Origin: Plecoglossus altivelis
Lineage: Eukaryota > Chordata > Actinopteri > Osmeriformes > Plecoglossidae
Direction of reading: 5' to 3'
Assembly (NCBI GenBank): GCA_036571765.1
Contig: BROE01000010.1
Location: 12,725,057 to 12,789,056, forward strand
Length of the DNA: 64,000 nt
Made by a program: the position numbers and the translations under genes. The notes beneath the pieces were generated by a model. That model saw nothing but the letters and a program-made list of their open reading frames with translations. It did not search any database and was not told where the DNA came from. Below, one piece after another: positions 1 to 11,964 of this stretch (position 1 is its first letter; each line of letters begins with the position of its first letter).

Positions 1-2790
1 TGGGGGATCATAGAGCTGGGGGGTCTTATTGGAAGGCAGAGCGTGTAAGTGATCAGTATGTTGACACGATGGTGTATTCTCTAAAGTCTGCTCTTTATGT
101 TGCAGCACCCTTTAGAGATAAGATCATTAGGCCAAAGCGCGCCTCTTCATGGTACAATGAAGAGCTGCTCTCACATAAGCAAATTGTTAGACAATTAGAG
201 AGACCGTTCTGCCGCTTCCACACGGAAGACTCTTTAAGTGCATGGAAAGCCTGTCTTCTGTCCTATAGGCAAGCTCTGCGTAAAGCCCAAACCTGATATT
301 ATTCGAATTTAATTGAAGTTAACAAAAATAACACAAGGTTTTTGTTCAGTACTGTAGCCAGACTGACAAACAATCACAGTGCAGTGGAAGCCTCAATTCC
401 AGCTGCTCTCAGCTCTGATGATTTTCTTCTATTTTTTAACAAGAAAATCAGTACAATCAGAGATCAATTAAGTGAAATTTCTCCCACTATTAGTATTGAG
501 AAAACACGATCTGTAAAGCTAGTGCCCCATGTTAATCCATCAGTTACACTAGACAGGTTCACTTCTGTTGATCAGGCAGAGATCACTTCGGTCATCATGT
601 CCTCGAAATCATCCACTTGTATTTTAGACCCGATCCCAAGTAGACTCCTCAAAGAAATTCTCCCCTTAATTATAGGCTCTATTCTTATGATCATAAATAC
701 TTTGCTCGAAATTGTCCCTCAGTCCTTCAAGTATGCGGTTATTAAGCCACTGCTGAAAAAAACGAATCTTGACCCGGACCTACTGGGCAATTATAGGCCT
801 ATTTCGAATCTTCCTTTTGTGTCCAAAGTCCTTGAAGAGTTGTAGTTAAGCAGCTCTCTCTCCACCTTGAGGGCAACCATTTTTTTGAGGTTTTTCAGTC
901 TGGGTTTAGGTTTTTCAGTCTGGGTTTAGGTTTTTCAGTCTGGGTTTAGGTTTTTCAGTCTGGGTTTAGAGTCCATCACAGCATGGAAACTGCACTAGTT
1001 AAAGTCGCAAACGACTTACTAGTGGCCTCTGACAGTGGAATGGTTTCGGTCCTGTTTCTGCTGGACCTCAGCGCTGCTTTTGACACCATCGACCACACGA
1101 TTTTACTGCAGAGGTTGGAATTTGATGTCCTCAGCTGGTTTAAATCTTATTTATCGGATAGGTACCAGTTTTTTAATGTAAACCGAGGCTGTTTCCCTTG
1201 CTCTGAAGTAACCTATGGTGTCCCACAGGGTTCTGTACTCGGTCCTATTCTGTTTACGCTCTATATTCTGCCTTTAGGTAACATTATCAGAACGCATGGC
1301 ATTAACTTCCACTGCTATGCGGATGACAAACAGCTGTATTTATCAATGAGACCTAATCAGGCCGATCGGTTACACACACTTAGTGCTGTGTGAAGGATAT
1401 AAAAATCTGGATGTCACTTAACTACCTACTTCTTAATCCTGATAAAACCGAGGTCATTGTACTAGGCCCGGAACGTCTGCGAGATTCTTTAGTCGGCCAG
1501 ATGGTGTCACTGGATACTATCAGTGTAGCCCCCAGTTCGGCTGTAAGAAAACTTGGCGTCCTAATGGACCAAGAACTATCCTTTACAGCACTTTGAACCA
1601 GGCATGCAAAACTGTCTACTTTCATCTGCGTAATATAGCTAGAATTAGAAAGATCTTGACTAGAAGTGATGCTGAAAACTCATTCATGCATTCGTTTCAT
1701 CTAGACTTGACTACTGTAATGCCCTGCTCGCAGCGTGTACAAAAAGCTCGATAAAGAGCTTTCAGTGGGTTCAGAACGCAGCAGCACAACTACTAACAGG
1801 AACCAAAAAAAGAAACCACATCACACCGGTAATAGTCTCTTCACTGGCTCCCTTTTGAATTTAGAATCAAATTTCTCACGCTAATAGAGTCCTACTCTTC
1901 ACATATAAGTCCATAAATGTCATGGCCCCTCACTACCTCATAGATGTTGTAGTACCATATCGTCCAGACAGAGCACTTCGCTCTCAAAGCGCGGGACTAT
2001 TGGTGGTTCCTCGAGTCTCAAAAAGCACAGTAGGAGGTAGAGCATTTAGCTACAAAGCTCCTGTGTTATGGAATAAGCTCCCTGTTCATGTTTTAGAGGC
2101 CGACTCAGTCTCTTTATTTTAGACCAGGCTTAAAGCATTTGTCTTCGAAATGGCTTATGGGTAGGGCATTAGTTGATATCGTAGTTCGCTATGGTCTGTT
2201 GGTCGCTGTACACAAGTTTCGATTCCTCCGAGGTGGGCTCTGTCTTGGATGCTGCCATGGCGATGATTCCACCCTACATGCCTCGCCCGCCTAGCGACTT
2301 GATCTGTGGACCCGGGTGCTCCTCAACTGTCGGAGGTATTTCGTACAACTGACGAACTGCTTTCCTCAGACCAACTTCGCTGAATAGCCGAACCCTCCTC
2401 GCACCTGATGATCTAGACGAACCCTTCCTTTCGCCTGATGGGTTCTTTCTTTACAGTCCAACGCAATATGGATGCACACCAGACCCGGAACATCTACAGC
2501 CTGTCCATCCTTAGGGGTAGGATCTCTCCTTCACTATGGTTCTCCCCGAGGTTTCTAATTTTTCCCACAGGGTTTTTTAAAATAGTTTTTCCTCGCCGAG
2601 AACGAGGGACTAAGGACAGGGGATGTTCCGGGACAGTCATCCATTTGCTAATATCATATGTACATTTTTATAACTTGATTTTTTGTTTATTGACCAATGA
2701 TGGAATCCTTGTCGCCCTTCGAGGCAACTGTTGTTGTGATTTTGGGCGTTACAAAAATAAATTGAATTGAATTGAATTGAATCAATCCCG
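1..2790 (+). mobile_element. Degenerate L2-type LINE (non-LTR retrotransposon), 5' end outside window
   Basis: Reverse-transcriptase remnants read on the + strand in several broken frames. A pre-RT segment lies at 69-296 and 342-842, and the RT core at 983-1393 carries the palm motif FDTIDH and the catalytic YADD (about 1316-1327). A C-terminal segment is at 1922-2120. A roughly 670-bp 3' UTR ends in an ATTGA-type tandem tail at about 2757-2781. Stops and frameshifts (for example near 294, 843, 1393 and 1596) make it non-functional. The C-terminal part and 3' UTR recur at 38.4 kb and 47.2 kb, which confirms an interspersed family. Assignment to the L2 clade rests on the short tandem tail and on remembered similarity of the RT. 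The endonuclease part would lie upstream of base 1. A 20-bp unit is repeated four times at 889-968. Confidence 0.85.
889..968 (+). repeat. 20-bp tandem repeat, four copies, inside the LINE RT region
   Basis: The unit ggtttttcagtctgggttta occurs four times head to tail with no differences. The single-copy sequence would encode the segment just before the RT palm (V-F-Q-S-G-F-R-V-H-H). Three extra copies add 60 bp, so the downstream frame is kept but a stop is introduced within the array. Perfect identity suggests a recent local expansion in an otherwise decayed element. Confidence 0.95.
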
Positions 2791-3740
2791 CGGCCTCTCG
2801 CAAGCAAGGCACTCTACGGTTTGAGATAATCCCCCATCTAACATATTAAAGTTTTCCTTTTTCCAATTTGAATTTCACAGAGAACGCAGTTATCGATTCC
2901 GCTGCACACCAGAGGCTAAAGAACAACCAGAGCAATGCGTGTTGCGGAAAGTTGCAAAATGTTACCAGATAAACAGCAAGCCTTTCGCATGAGCCAACTT
3001 GCCCTTCCCCAGCTTCTACCTTGGAGAATTAGTACATCTCACAGCTCTGAGCTACTTTTACTTCGTGAGCGACTGAATGAAGACACAAAAGCCTGTTCAC
3101 TCCACATTTCTTCTGGATTGTTATTCTGTTATGTGTACTGAATTTTGTATAGGCCTACATGTGTTTGACCAGAATAACTACATGAATTTGCAAATGTTCC
3201 ATTGAAATGCGGGGGTTAACTAAGAACTAAAGACATCGTTTCATATTTCCTTCATCAGGCCTATTTAATAAAATTTGTAATAGTTTTTATCCATGCAATT
3301 CGTAAATTGTATTTATTTCACTTTCACAATTTCTTTCAAGCTAGATTTAGATTTAAATGTATCAAGTTAAATTCTGGAGAGAATTCAGGATATTTGTTTA
3401 ACAAAACATTTTTTTGCATCATGTCGTGTTCAATAGCACTTGTTGTCTCAAACCAACCTGGTTTGAGACAACAAGTACTATTGAGAAAAATCTGTCAAAT
3501 GAAATAAATCAATTTATGTAAAAAGAAAAATCATCAAAGTTTCATGTAACTCAGTACAGGCCCGTAAATAATACATTTACCAAAATACAAATAATTGTTT
3601 GTTTTTCAAATGTTTTTTGTGTGTTTTGGATGGTTTTGGTAATTAGATTTTTAGGACCTCTTTGATAAAATATGCTCTAAATGTGATATAATGTCAATAT
3701 ATAATTTTAGATTAATAGTTTTTAAAACTAAACTCACTTT
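2791..3740. other. Intergenic AT-rich stretch without recognised gene
   Basis: No coding exon is recognisable here. Short open frames at 2935-3141 and 3307-3507 lack splice context or family similarity. The only structured item is the near-perfect hairpin at 3431-3483, listed separately. A poly(T) run at about 3738-3755 borders the next LINE. Confidence 0.6.
3431..3483. repeat. Near-perfect 25-bp inverted repeat (hairpin)
   Basis: Left arm 3431-3455 and right arm 3459-3483 are reverse complements with one mismatch and only 3 bases between them. Such a snap-back could be a remnant of a palindromic MITE, a product of replication-slippage inversion, or a small-RNA hairpin. Nothing else in the sequence decides which. 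Confidence 0.9.
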
Positions 3741-3755
3741 TTTTTTTTTTTTTTA

Positions 3756-5590
3756 CTCCCCTCCTTGAACCGCCACCTTAACGTGGTGGAGGGGTTTGAG
3801 TGCTTTAATGATCCCAGGAGCTATGTTGTCTGGGGCAATAAGCCCCTGGTAGGGTTTCCCATGGCAAACTGGTCCTAGGTGACTAGCCAGACTAAGTGCG
3901 GTTCAACAAAAACCCCTAAGACGACAAAACTAAGGAGAATCGTTACGTCGCCCGGAGTGGAGTTACCGGGGCCCCACCCTGGAGCCAGGCCTGGGGTGGT
4001 GCTCGCAGGCGAGCGCCTGGTGGCCGGGTCTTTGCCCATGGGACCCGGCCGGGTATAGCCCGAAAAGGCGACGTGGGATCACCTTCCTGCAGGCCCACCA
4101 CCCACAGGAAGGACCGTAGGGGGCCGGTGCAGTGTGTTTTGGGCGGCGGTCAGGGGCAGGTGCCTGGACGACTGAGGCCATGCGCACGGTCTCTAGCGCT
4201 GGGGACATGGAATGTCACCTCGCTGGCAGGAAAGGAGCCCGAGCTTGTGCGGGAGGTAGAGCGTTACCGGCTAGATATAGTCGGCCTCACCTCCACGCAC
4301 AGCCTGGGTTCTGGGTCCATTATCCTCGAGAGAGGCTGGACTCTACATTTCTCTGGCGTTGCTCGCGGGGAGAGGCGGCGGGCTGGCGTGGGCTTGCTCA
4401 TAGCCCCGTGGCTCAGCCGCCACGTGTTGGGGTTTACCCCGGTAGACGAGAGGGTCGTGTCCCTGCGCCTTCAAGCCGGGGACAGGTCTCTCACTGTTGT
4501 ATCGGCCTATGGGCCGAACAGCAGTGCAGAGTACCCGGCCTTCTTGGGGTCCCTGGGAGGGGTACTGGATAGTGCACCGACCGGGGACTCCATTGTTCTG
4601 CTGGGGGACTTCAACGCCCATGTGGGTNNNNNNNNNNNNNNNNNNNNNNNNNNNNNNNNNNNNNNNNNNNNNNNNNNNNNNNNNNNNNNNNNNNNNNNNN
4701 NNNNNNNNNNNNNNNNNNNNNNNNNNNNNNNNNNNNNNNNNNNNNNNNNNNNNNNNNNNNNNNNNNNNNNNNNNNNNNNNNNNNNNNNNNNNNNNNNNNN
4801 NNNNNNNNNNNNNNNNNNNNNNNNNNNNNNNNNNNNNNNNNNNNNNNNNNNNNNNNNNNNNNNNNNNNNNNNNNNNNNNNNNNNNNNNNNNNNNNNNNNN
4901 NNNNNNNNNNNNTCATACCGGTGTTGTTCTATCTATTCATTGTCTCTGTAATTTTTTTGGCTATTCGTAGTATTGAAATTGTTGTCATCTCTGATGATAT
5001 ACATCGTGAATTCCTGTGGACATAGTAGCATTGTCTCTACCTCTAGGTCGGTTATGATGTGGCCGAGTGTGGAGAGCTGCCGGGATGGGCAATGGCAGGC
5101 ATCTGTCGAAATCTGAGGCTCGATGGTTCTCGACGGGGAAGAAGTGTGGCTTGCTCCCGATCCGGGTGGGGTGGGGAGCCCTTTGCTGCAAGTGGGAGGA
5201 GTTCAAGTATCTCGGGGGTCTTGTTCACGGGAGTGAGGGAAGCGACGGAACGGTGGTTGACCGAGGCGGAATCGGTGCAAGCGCCGCAGTGATGGCGCTC
5301 GTCTGTACCGTCCGGTCGTGGTGAAGGAAAGGAGCTGAGCGGAAGGCAAAGCGTCTCAATTTACCGGTCTATCTTGTACGTTCCTACTCTCACCTATGGT
5401 CATGAACTTTGGTAATGACCGACAAGGGACGAATCGGCGGATACAAGCGGTCAAAATGAGTTTCTCCGCAGGGTGGCTGGGGACGGTCCTTGGAGATAGG
5501 TGAGGAGCTCGGTCACACGGGAGGAGCTCGGAGTAAAGCCGCTGCTCCTCCACTCCAATCGCTAACGTTTGGTCATGACATTAGGTCATG
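3756..5590 (+). mobile_element. Second LINE: 5' region and APE-type endonuclease, assembly gap, then C-terminal fragment
   Basis: A GC-rich 5' leader (3756-4190) is followed by an open stretch at about 4190-4627. Its translation carries endonuclease hallmarks: the start of the domain has WNVTSL, and it ends at the GDFNAHVG motif (about 4603-4627) just before 285 N. After the gap, 5060-5590 encodes in broken frames the C-terminal segment typical of a fish LINE ORF2: a cysteine pair, then F-K-Y-L-G, then R-K-A-K-R-L-N-L-P-V-Y like text. The RT core is not visible, so it is either in the gap (whose N length may be nominal) or deleted. Clade is not assigned; it differs from the L2-like family nearby. 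Confidence 0.75.
4628..4912. other. Assembly gap (285 N)
   Basis: There is an uninterrupted run of N inside the second LINE. Any open frame crossing it is an artefact. Confidence 1.
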
Positions 5591-7760
5591 TGCCGGAACC
5601 CGCTCAAAACCATGTAGCCGCGTAGGCTGTAAACAACAAGTTGGGATGAGCAGAGGAGTGTTTGAAGGTGTCGAATTTAAGAATTAAAGGAGCAATTACA
5701 AATTGTAAATCCATATTTGGCACTAAGGCCAAAGATAATTTTTAACGTCAACTGTCGAAGCTCGGTCTAATCATTCACAAAACGCCGCATCAGTTGTTTA
5801 GGGTATGCCGCCCATGCGGTCTACTGAGCAATACGGATATTTTTCAGATGTGGAAGTGTTGTGCCACCCGATGCATGACTGCCACCAGAAGCACCCCCTC
5901 GAGAGCGCACGCCACCTGCTTGAAACAGAATGTGGAGGATTTCGTCTTGCAATCGCAATCAAACGGAGGGGAGACAGAGATCCCACTATATATTTTTGTC
6001 ATCGAATTCAAGAGATGTATGTCAGTAATGTGTGTAAATAACAGATGTTCTTCTCAACTCAAAATTCTTAAAACGTGTCATTCGATCCCTATAGTAAAGA
6101 ACGCAAACCAACATTCTTACTCGACGACATCGCATTCAGAGAAAATATACCACAGCTACGATTTTCGAGGGAAATTTATTTTATTTAGCAAGTATGTTCA
6201 CATGGCTCTTTTTATTAATGTATAGGTTCAAAAGACTGCTATTTTAATGCACTTTGCCTGCGCGTAGGGTGGGCTAGTCAGGTGGAAAAAACAGCGTATG
6301 ATCCCGAATATCAGCTGTTTTGAAAACAGACCAAAGGTTTATATGCCAATAAGCTACTGTACTAAAGACAAGTACTAAAACCTATAGGTATTAACATCAA
6401 CAGAAATGTTCTCACCAATAAATCCTTAATTTAATATAGGAAATATTACCCTTATTGTGAATAAGTGAATAAGTGTCAAGTGAATTAAATCATATAATAC
6501 CCCCCTACCATGGACTATTTATGCCTGTGCATACATATGTATTGTCATTAAATGCATGCTATTAAATTGACATAATACTCCGAGAGCATTATGTACTATG
6601 TACATGATAATGTTCTCCCCTTACGAGGAGAGAGCATTGTATGGCAGGCTTGTATCCCTTCTTACCATGAAAGGCACCTCCCTGCGAACTATGTCCAGGA
6701 AGGAGTGTCATGCATGAAACTTACTCTGGTTACTCATGCCATGCCAGTCTCCCCAGTGTACAGTAAGACGTTCTTGATGCTGGGATGTACAGAACTAACA
6801 ATAGAAGGGGGTGCCTCTTGTGGCAGGCTTGCTGTATTCATTATTGCCCCGAAAAGCATTGCTTAGGAAAGTTTCAAGCGGGTGGCGCGTGCTCCCGCCG
6901 ACGGGGTGCTTCTGGGTCATCGGGTGGCACAACACCGGGCTGAAAGACTCAAGGCCGTAGGAATTTGATCAGTTACTTGCCTGGTCCGAAATGGTCCAGC
7001 TTTGAAGCTCTGTCATAGAACGCATACGATATTTTGTAGTTACTAACATGTAAATTATATATGAAAGCTTGCCATACAAAATTGCAAGGTTGAAACTTGG
7101 TACTTGAACCTTGTTTTTCTTAGCATAATTCCGATAAGTATTTAAAACGTGCCTGCGAGGTTCAGAGTTATGACACCGTTGTTACACCGTAAAATTGTTC
7201 AAACTGAATATGTACACATTTGAAACTCTTGAAAAAGTCAGGGCACAACCTTACCAGTGGCGGCTACTGGTCTTTCAAAGAGAGAAAGCTCATTTTTGGC
7301 TTACACCATAAAAGGTGTTCATTTATTTATACGTAAATTATGTCCTTCGTTTGCCATCGTGTTCAGTTTGCCAGCAGGCTTGTTGTACTTCACCGCTACG
7401 AAACTAGCCTTGCCTACTGAGGAATGGGTGAACGGACGATCTAACGAAACCATATTAAACTTGAAGGAGGATTTGTGGGAATTAAATCCAGAAATATAAC
7501 TATGAAATGTATGGCGAAAATTGCCTGACAATTTCGCTATGCAAATACAAAGATATTGGTAGCAAAAATTTGTCATCCAACTACACTTGTAAAATCCGCG
7601 ATGGGACTGAGCTCAGACAGCTTTGGCGTAATTTAGTACATAGACCCTGGCAATCAAAAAGAGGTTCCTGAATGAGGATTCGACAGGCCCTCCAAACATC
7701 AGATGCCCGGCGCCCAAGTCAGCCCACTTCTCATTTTACCCTATAGACGCTAAGCGTCCA
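5591..7760. other. Gene-poor repeat-derived region
   Basis: No gene is recognised. Inverted-repeat arms at 5853-5925 and 6869-6938 flank roughly 940 bp of sequence without clear coding content. A short open frame at 6591-6866 shows no recognised domain. The stretch from 6940 to 7760 is AT-rich with nothing identifiable. Confidence 0.6.
5853..6938. mobile_element. Possible DNA-element remnant bounded by about 70-bp imperfect inverted repeats
   Basis: The text at 5853-5925 (from tgttgtgccacccgatg to cacctgcttgaaac) is the reverse complement of 6869-6938 with scattered mismatches. Identical islands include the 'cgggtggcacaaca' and 'ggggtgcttctgg' segments. Long arms around a spacer of about 0.94 kb fit a foldback or TIR-type element, but no target-site duplication or transposase was identified. 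An inverted duplication of another kind is also possible. Confidence 0.55.
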
Positions 7761-7781
7761 GTAGTTTTTACTGTAATTCTA

Positions 7782-9287
7782 TTACAGTTTTTTTCAATTG
7801 CTAAAACACTAAAATCCATTGGCTGAGAAAAGTTCTCAGTGACCTAAACTAATTCAGCAAATGTGCAGTCTGTTGTCAATAACATAATGGTAAAACAGAA
7901 TATGCAGATTTCACTTTGACCTTACAGCAAAATTCTCAACACATTCTCATTCTCAAAACACATTGTGCTCTCTAAACCACATGTCACCCATACTGGTAAA
8001 CTCAAGTAGCGACAATCATTCAGAAATTGGAGGACACATGTCCTTCATTAAACGCAACCACTAAAAATGAATTAAACCTTAGTCAAATGATGTGATTACA
8101 ACTAATATAAGCTGGTTCAGAGAGCAAACAAGGTTATTGAAGGTGGGAAGGAGAAAGTCTGACAGTTTCCAAAAGAAACTATGAGATAGTTCGGTATAGC
8201 AACGAACAGTGAATTGTAAACTGTAGATTGTACAATGAACTAATTTTACATTTTTTTCCTATTGCTTACACACTTTTTGTGGAATTTGATTTATTATGTC
8301 AAAAGTCAACACAAGACAATCAGATTTAGCACTTGGAGATTACAGTATGGAACAGAACATTGTGCTTTCCATTCGTTACAGAAACAGTATTGACTGCTCA
8401 ATACATTTTTACTGGTTGCAGGTTCATATTAACAAAGAAAAATAATTACACTATCACAGAGACAAAGGACAAGTTTGTGAGGGAAGGGTACAGTGCTGTA
8501 AAAATGGAGGTCCAATGAGGAAGAAATAAATTAGCAAAGAGCACAGCAGAGTACTACTTTCTGATCAATTTTGAGAAACTGTGAATACGTCATTTATCAA
8601 AAGTCAAAGATGTAAATAAGAAATTTGTATTGAGAAGGAAAATTCACTTATCCCTGACAACAATATGTAATGAACAACGTGTTTTGTTTTGTTTAGTGTA
8701 TTGTTGTAACAGGGCTGCGGAGGCGGCTTTAGAATCCATATGCGGACGTTTTATGGTAATCATCAAATAATAACAACGTGAAAACAGGCAAAAGGTCAAA
8801 CACTGGAAGACACTCAGAATCAATGGCGAAAGGCTTGGTAATGCAGGGTAAATTTGCAATACTTCGCAATGTGGGAGCATATGGTCACAATTTAAGTAGT
8901 CCCAAAACAGGAAGTGAATGTAAAAGCAGCAGAGGGAGTATCAGGTTAGTACTCTGGTGATAGCTCCCTCTGTTGGCTTGGCATTACAATTGTTTACTGA
9001 CGGCTTGATAGTGTATGTTTTTCAGATAACTTTGTTTATGATTTGAGTGCAGTGTTTGATTTTGACCGCAGGTACATGTGTTAAGTGGCAAAAGTTTGAT
9101 TTTAAGCACAGATTAATCTGTTTTGTGGCAAAAGTTTGATTTAGAGCACAGGCAAAATTGTTTTGAGGCTGAAGTTTGATTTAGCAAGGGGATTCCGCAG
9201 TTTTGCAAATAGTGCTTGAAGATGAGGTTTCTCCAAATGTTCATAAGGTTTCAGAAATGGTGTTTTAGCAACTGAGAAAAACTGTAA
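7782..9287. mobile_element. Non-autonomous DNA element with 28-bp TIRs and 40-bp subterminal tandem repeats
   Basis: 7782-7809 and 9260-9287 are terminal inverted repeats, 26 of 28 identical, both starting with ttacagttttt and ending gctaaaacac when read inward. Just inside the right end, a 40-bp unit beginning tttgattt is present in three degenerate copies (9055-9174) plus a partial fourth. Internal sequence is AT-rich with no transposase frame, so the copy is non-autonomous. Superfamily is not assigned. Confidence 0.7.
9055..9190 (+). repeat. Three degenerate 40-bp tandem repeats
   Basis: Units at 9055-9094, 9095-9134 and 9135-9174 each begin tttgattt and contain gcac/gcagg. The first two end gtggcaaaag and the third ends diverged (ggctgaag). 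They lie inside the right end of the TIR element and may be subterminal transposase-binding repeats. Confidence 0.8.
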
Positions 9288-9649
9288 CTCCAGTCAACAT
9301 ATAACCAAGCCCCCCGTGGTTGCGCTTCTCCTTGCCACTGCCAATACTTTCTTTTTCTTCTTTTGGTAGGCACACTCTCTACCCCCTTTTTCTGAACATA
9401 CACATTTACACACACTTTTTTTGTTGTTGTTTTAAAAACTTTTGTTTGATTAGTTCAAAAATTCTACTTCTTAGTTTTGCAGAAGAAATGCAAAGACTAC
9501 TGTGTTTTATATAAAGCCAATCAGTGTGTTGCTGGTGATATGAAAAAGTTCAAAAGGTGCATGTGTAAAGTTTTGTTGCAAGAATTTCATTTTTAGAAAG
9601 GAGTGTTAAGTTTTGATTGCAGTGTTTTATTCTGGCATAGATGTGAGTT

Positions 9650-10060
9650 CAATCAATCAATCTTTATTTGTAGAACACCTTCCAACAACCAGAAGGAGAA
9701 CCAAAGTGCTTTACATTTAAAACAGGAAAATACTTACAATGAAAAGTATATAAATGCATTAAACAATAGCCAAAGAAAATTACAAAATAATAAATAAACC
9801 ATGGTTAAATTCTGAAAGTGACCTAGTGCTACAGTGGGTTAATAGCCTGTCTAAATGGATTAGTTTTTAACCTGGATTTAAACAGGGCCAGGTCAGTGAG
9901 AAAACGCAGGTCTAAACGTAATGTTTTCCAGTTTAGGAGCAGCAACGGCAAATGAACAATTGCCCCCCTGCTTGTACCGTTGTACTGAGTTGTCAATCTC
10001 CAAGTGCTAAATCTGATTGGCGTGTGTGTAGAGTTAGGCATAATGAGCCAAATTCTGGAA
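9650..10060 (-). mobile_element. LINE/SINE 3' tail fragment, antisense
   Basis: Read on the minus strand, 10041-9829 gives a short C-terminal-like peptide containing ALFKSRLKTN-type text. That text resembles the LFKTRLKTFLF end of the L2-like copies. It is followed by an 'aaagcactttggttctcc' type 3' region and an ATTG-repeat tail at about 9650. This matches the 3' end of a LINE or a SINE that borrows a LINE tail. The family is related to, but distinct from, the copies at 1-2.8, 38.4 and 47.2 kb. Confidence 0.6.
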
Positions 10061-10603
10061 AAAGTGTATAAGCAATAAATGTATGCAAAAACTGTAATTC
10101 CAGACGGTTGTTACGCTAAGTGGGGCCCCATGTCGCGCCGTGTGTTCTAAATTGTTTCGCCCCTGCCTTTCTGACATCCTGGGTCCGCCACTGCTAATAC
10201 ACTGAACACGTGTTCAAGTCCTGAGGTTGCGATTTATAACCTGGTTGTATGACACCCACATCTAAAGCATAATGAGCAGCTATAGACTAGGCCTTTATTC
10301 TCAAGGGCAGCTCAAATAGATGTAAATTATTGTGAGGTCAACATGTCCGCCACAATTATAGACGTAATCTATTAGCAGCTATAGAGAACGTAAGACTTCA
10401 ACAGGTTTACCTGGACAACGTTGCGGGGGGTGCAACTCTATTGTGACATTGCTCCTGGCAACAAGAACAAGTGAGCATACAGGAGCAACGCTGGGCTGGA
10501 CACATTTCTATCCGCCGGGTTAGGAGACGGCTAGTACAGGCCGGAACACATTTGAAGACTGAAAAAAGTCTCTTCTCCGTGTCAGACTTTTCGCACCTGA
10601 AGG
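10061..10603. other. Upstream region of ccdc81
   Basis: No coding sequence is seen. It presumably holds the ccdc81 promoter and 5' UTR, but no TATA box or other decisive element stands out. Confidence 0.4.
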
Positions 10604-11886
10604 ATGACCGACACGTTTTTATCCGCCGTGCCAGAGGCTGAGAGGAGAGCTTTCCCAACTCTCTCCCATCTGTCTGAAAACGGTAAGCTTATGGAAGCTT
10701 ATCGCGGATATTTATATTTTACAAGACAACCACAAATATAAACAAGTTAATATCGAGCAAATGTTTTTGTTTGTACTATAAACATATTTGTATTGCTTTA
10801 CTTGAACAAACGAAGTTTGTAATTTTACGTTTCTCGGACGTGTAATGTCGGCTGTTCGGCTGTGTTCGCGGTGCACCAGACGTAGACAGTATCTGGGCCA
10901 ACGTATCGTCCTTCGTGGAGAAGCAGATGAGTATGCAGAAGGTAAGGAATCCTGATATTTGACATATTGCTGTAAAAATACTATGGTAGAATATTGTAGA
11001 AACAGTGAAAAGGCCTATAAAGGAAAATCTCGAGATTTATCGGTTTAATTCCTGACTGATTGATTGACTGGGTGGGCTGATGTGTGCGATCCAGGGGGTC
11101 CACATTGGGGGCCTGGGGACGTTCACCTTTTCTCAGCAGAAGCTGGATATGGGGAACAAATTTATCCTCCTGCAGCGGCCCATCTTCCTGCTTTCAGAGA
11201 AGCTGCTTCTGGTCCATCGGCTGAAGCAGACTAGACCACTGCCTGCAGGTAGGGAGGGGAGGGGGGAACTAATGAGAAAATGCAGGGAAGAGAGGAGGGG
11301 GGGGAGTCATTGGGGCTGAAGTGTGATTTGGGGAGAGAGGAGAGAGGGGGGCATGGGGGGGGCAGTACAGGGAGAGGAGGAGGGAGCAGAGCCATAAAAG
11401 GAGGAGGCCAACTTCACCCCAAAAAACTACCAGCTATATTATGTAAACATTACATTTGTTGAACCAGATGAAGTGAGCCTATGCATATACTTAGCATATA
11501 CGTAGTAGCCTGCAGCTACTGCATGTGTGTGCATGTGTGTGTGCCCAACAGCAGAGGATGTGCCTGTGGTGCCTCTGAACCATGCAGCTCTGTCAGCGGA
11601 CAGCCCGTTTGAGCGTGACGCAGTGGAGGGCTGCGTCCGTGAGACGTTGCTCCTCTTGCTGAGAGCCATAGCGGGAGGCCGCGTTGTCCTCTTCACCTTC
11701 CAGGGTGTGGGTGTGCTCTGCTTTAGGCAGGGCAAGGTCAAGATGAAGTTCTACCGGGACTTTATCAGCTCCATGGATGGTTCTGGCAGACTGCTCTGGG
11801 CTCTGAGTAATGTGAGTCAGTCTGACTGTCTTGTCTGATTGCCTGTTTCTTTGAGTGTCTGTCAGTCTGACATTCTGTCTGATAAG

Positions 11887-11964
<78 letters not shown>

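Noticed and set aside
4611..4970. Open frames spanning the N run
   Set aside because: They are made of unknown residues and are artefacts of the gap.
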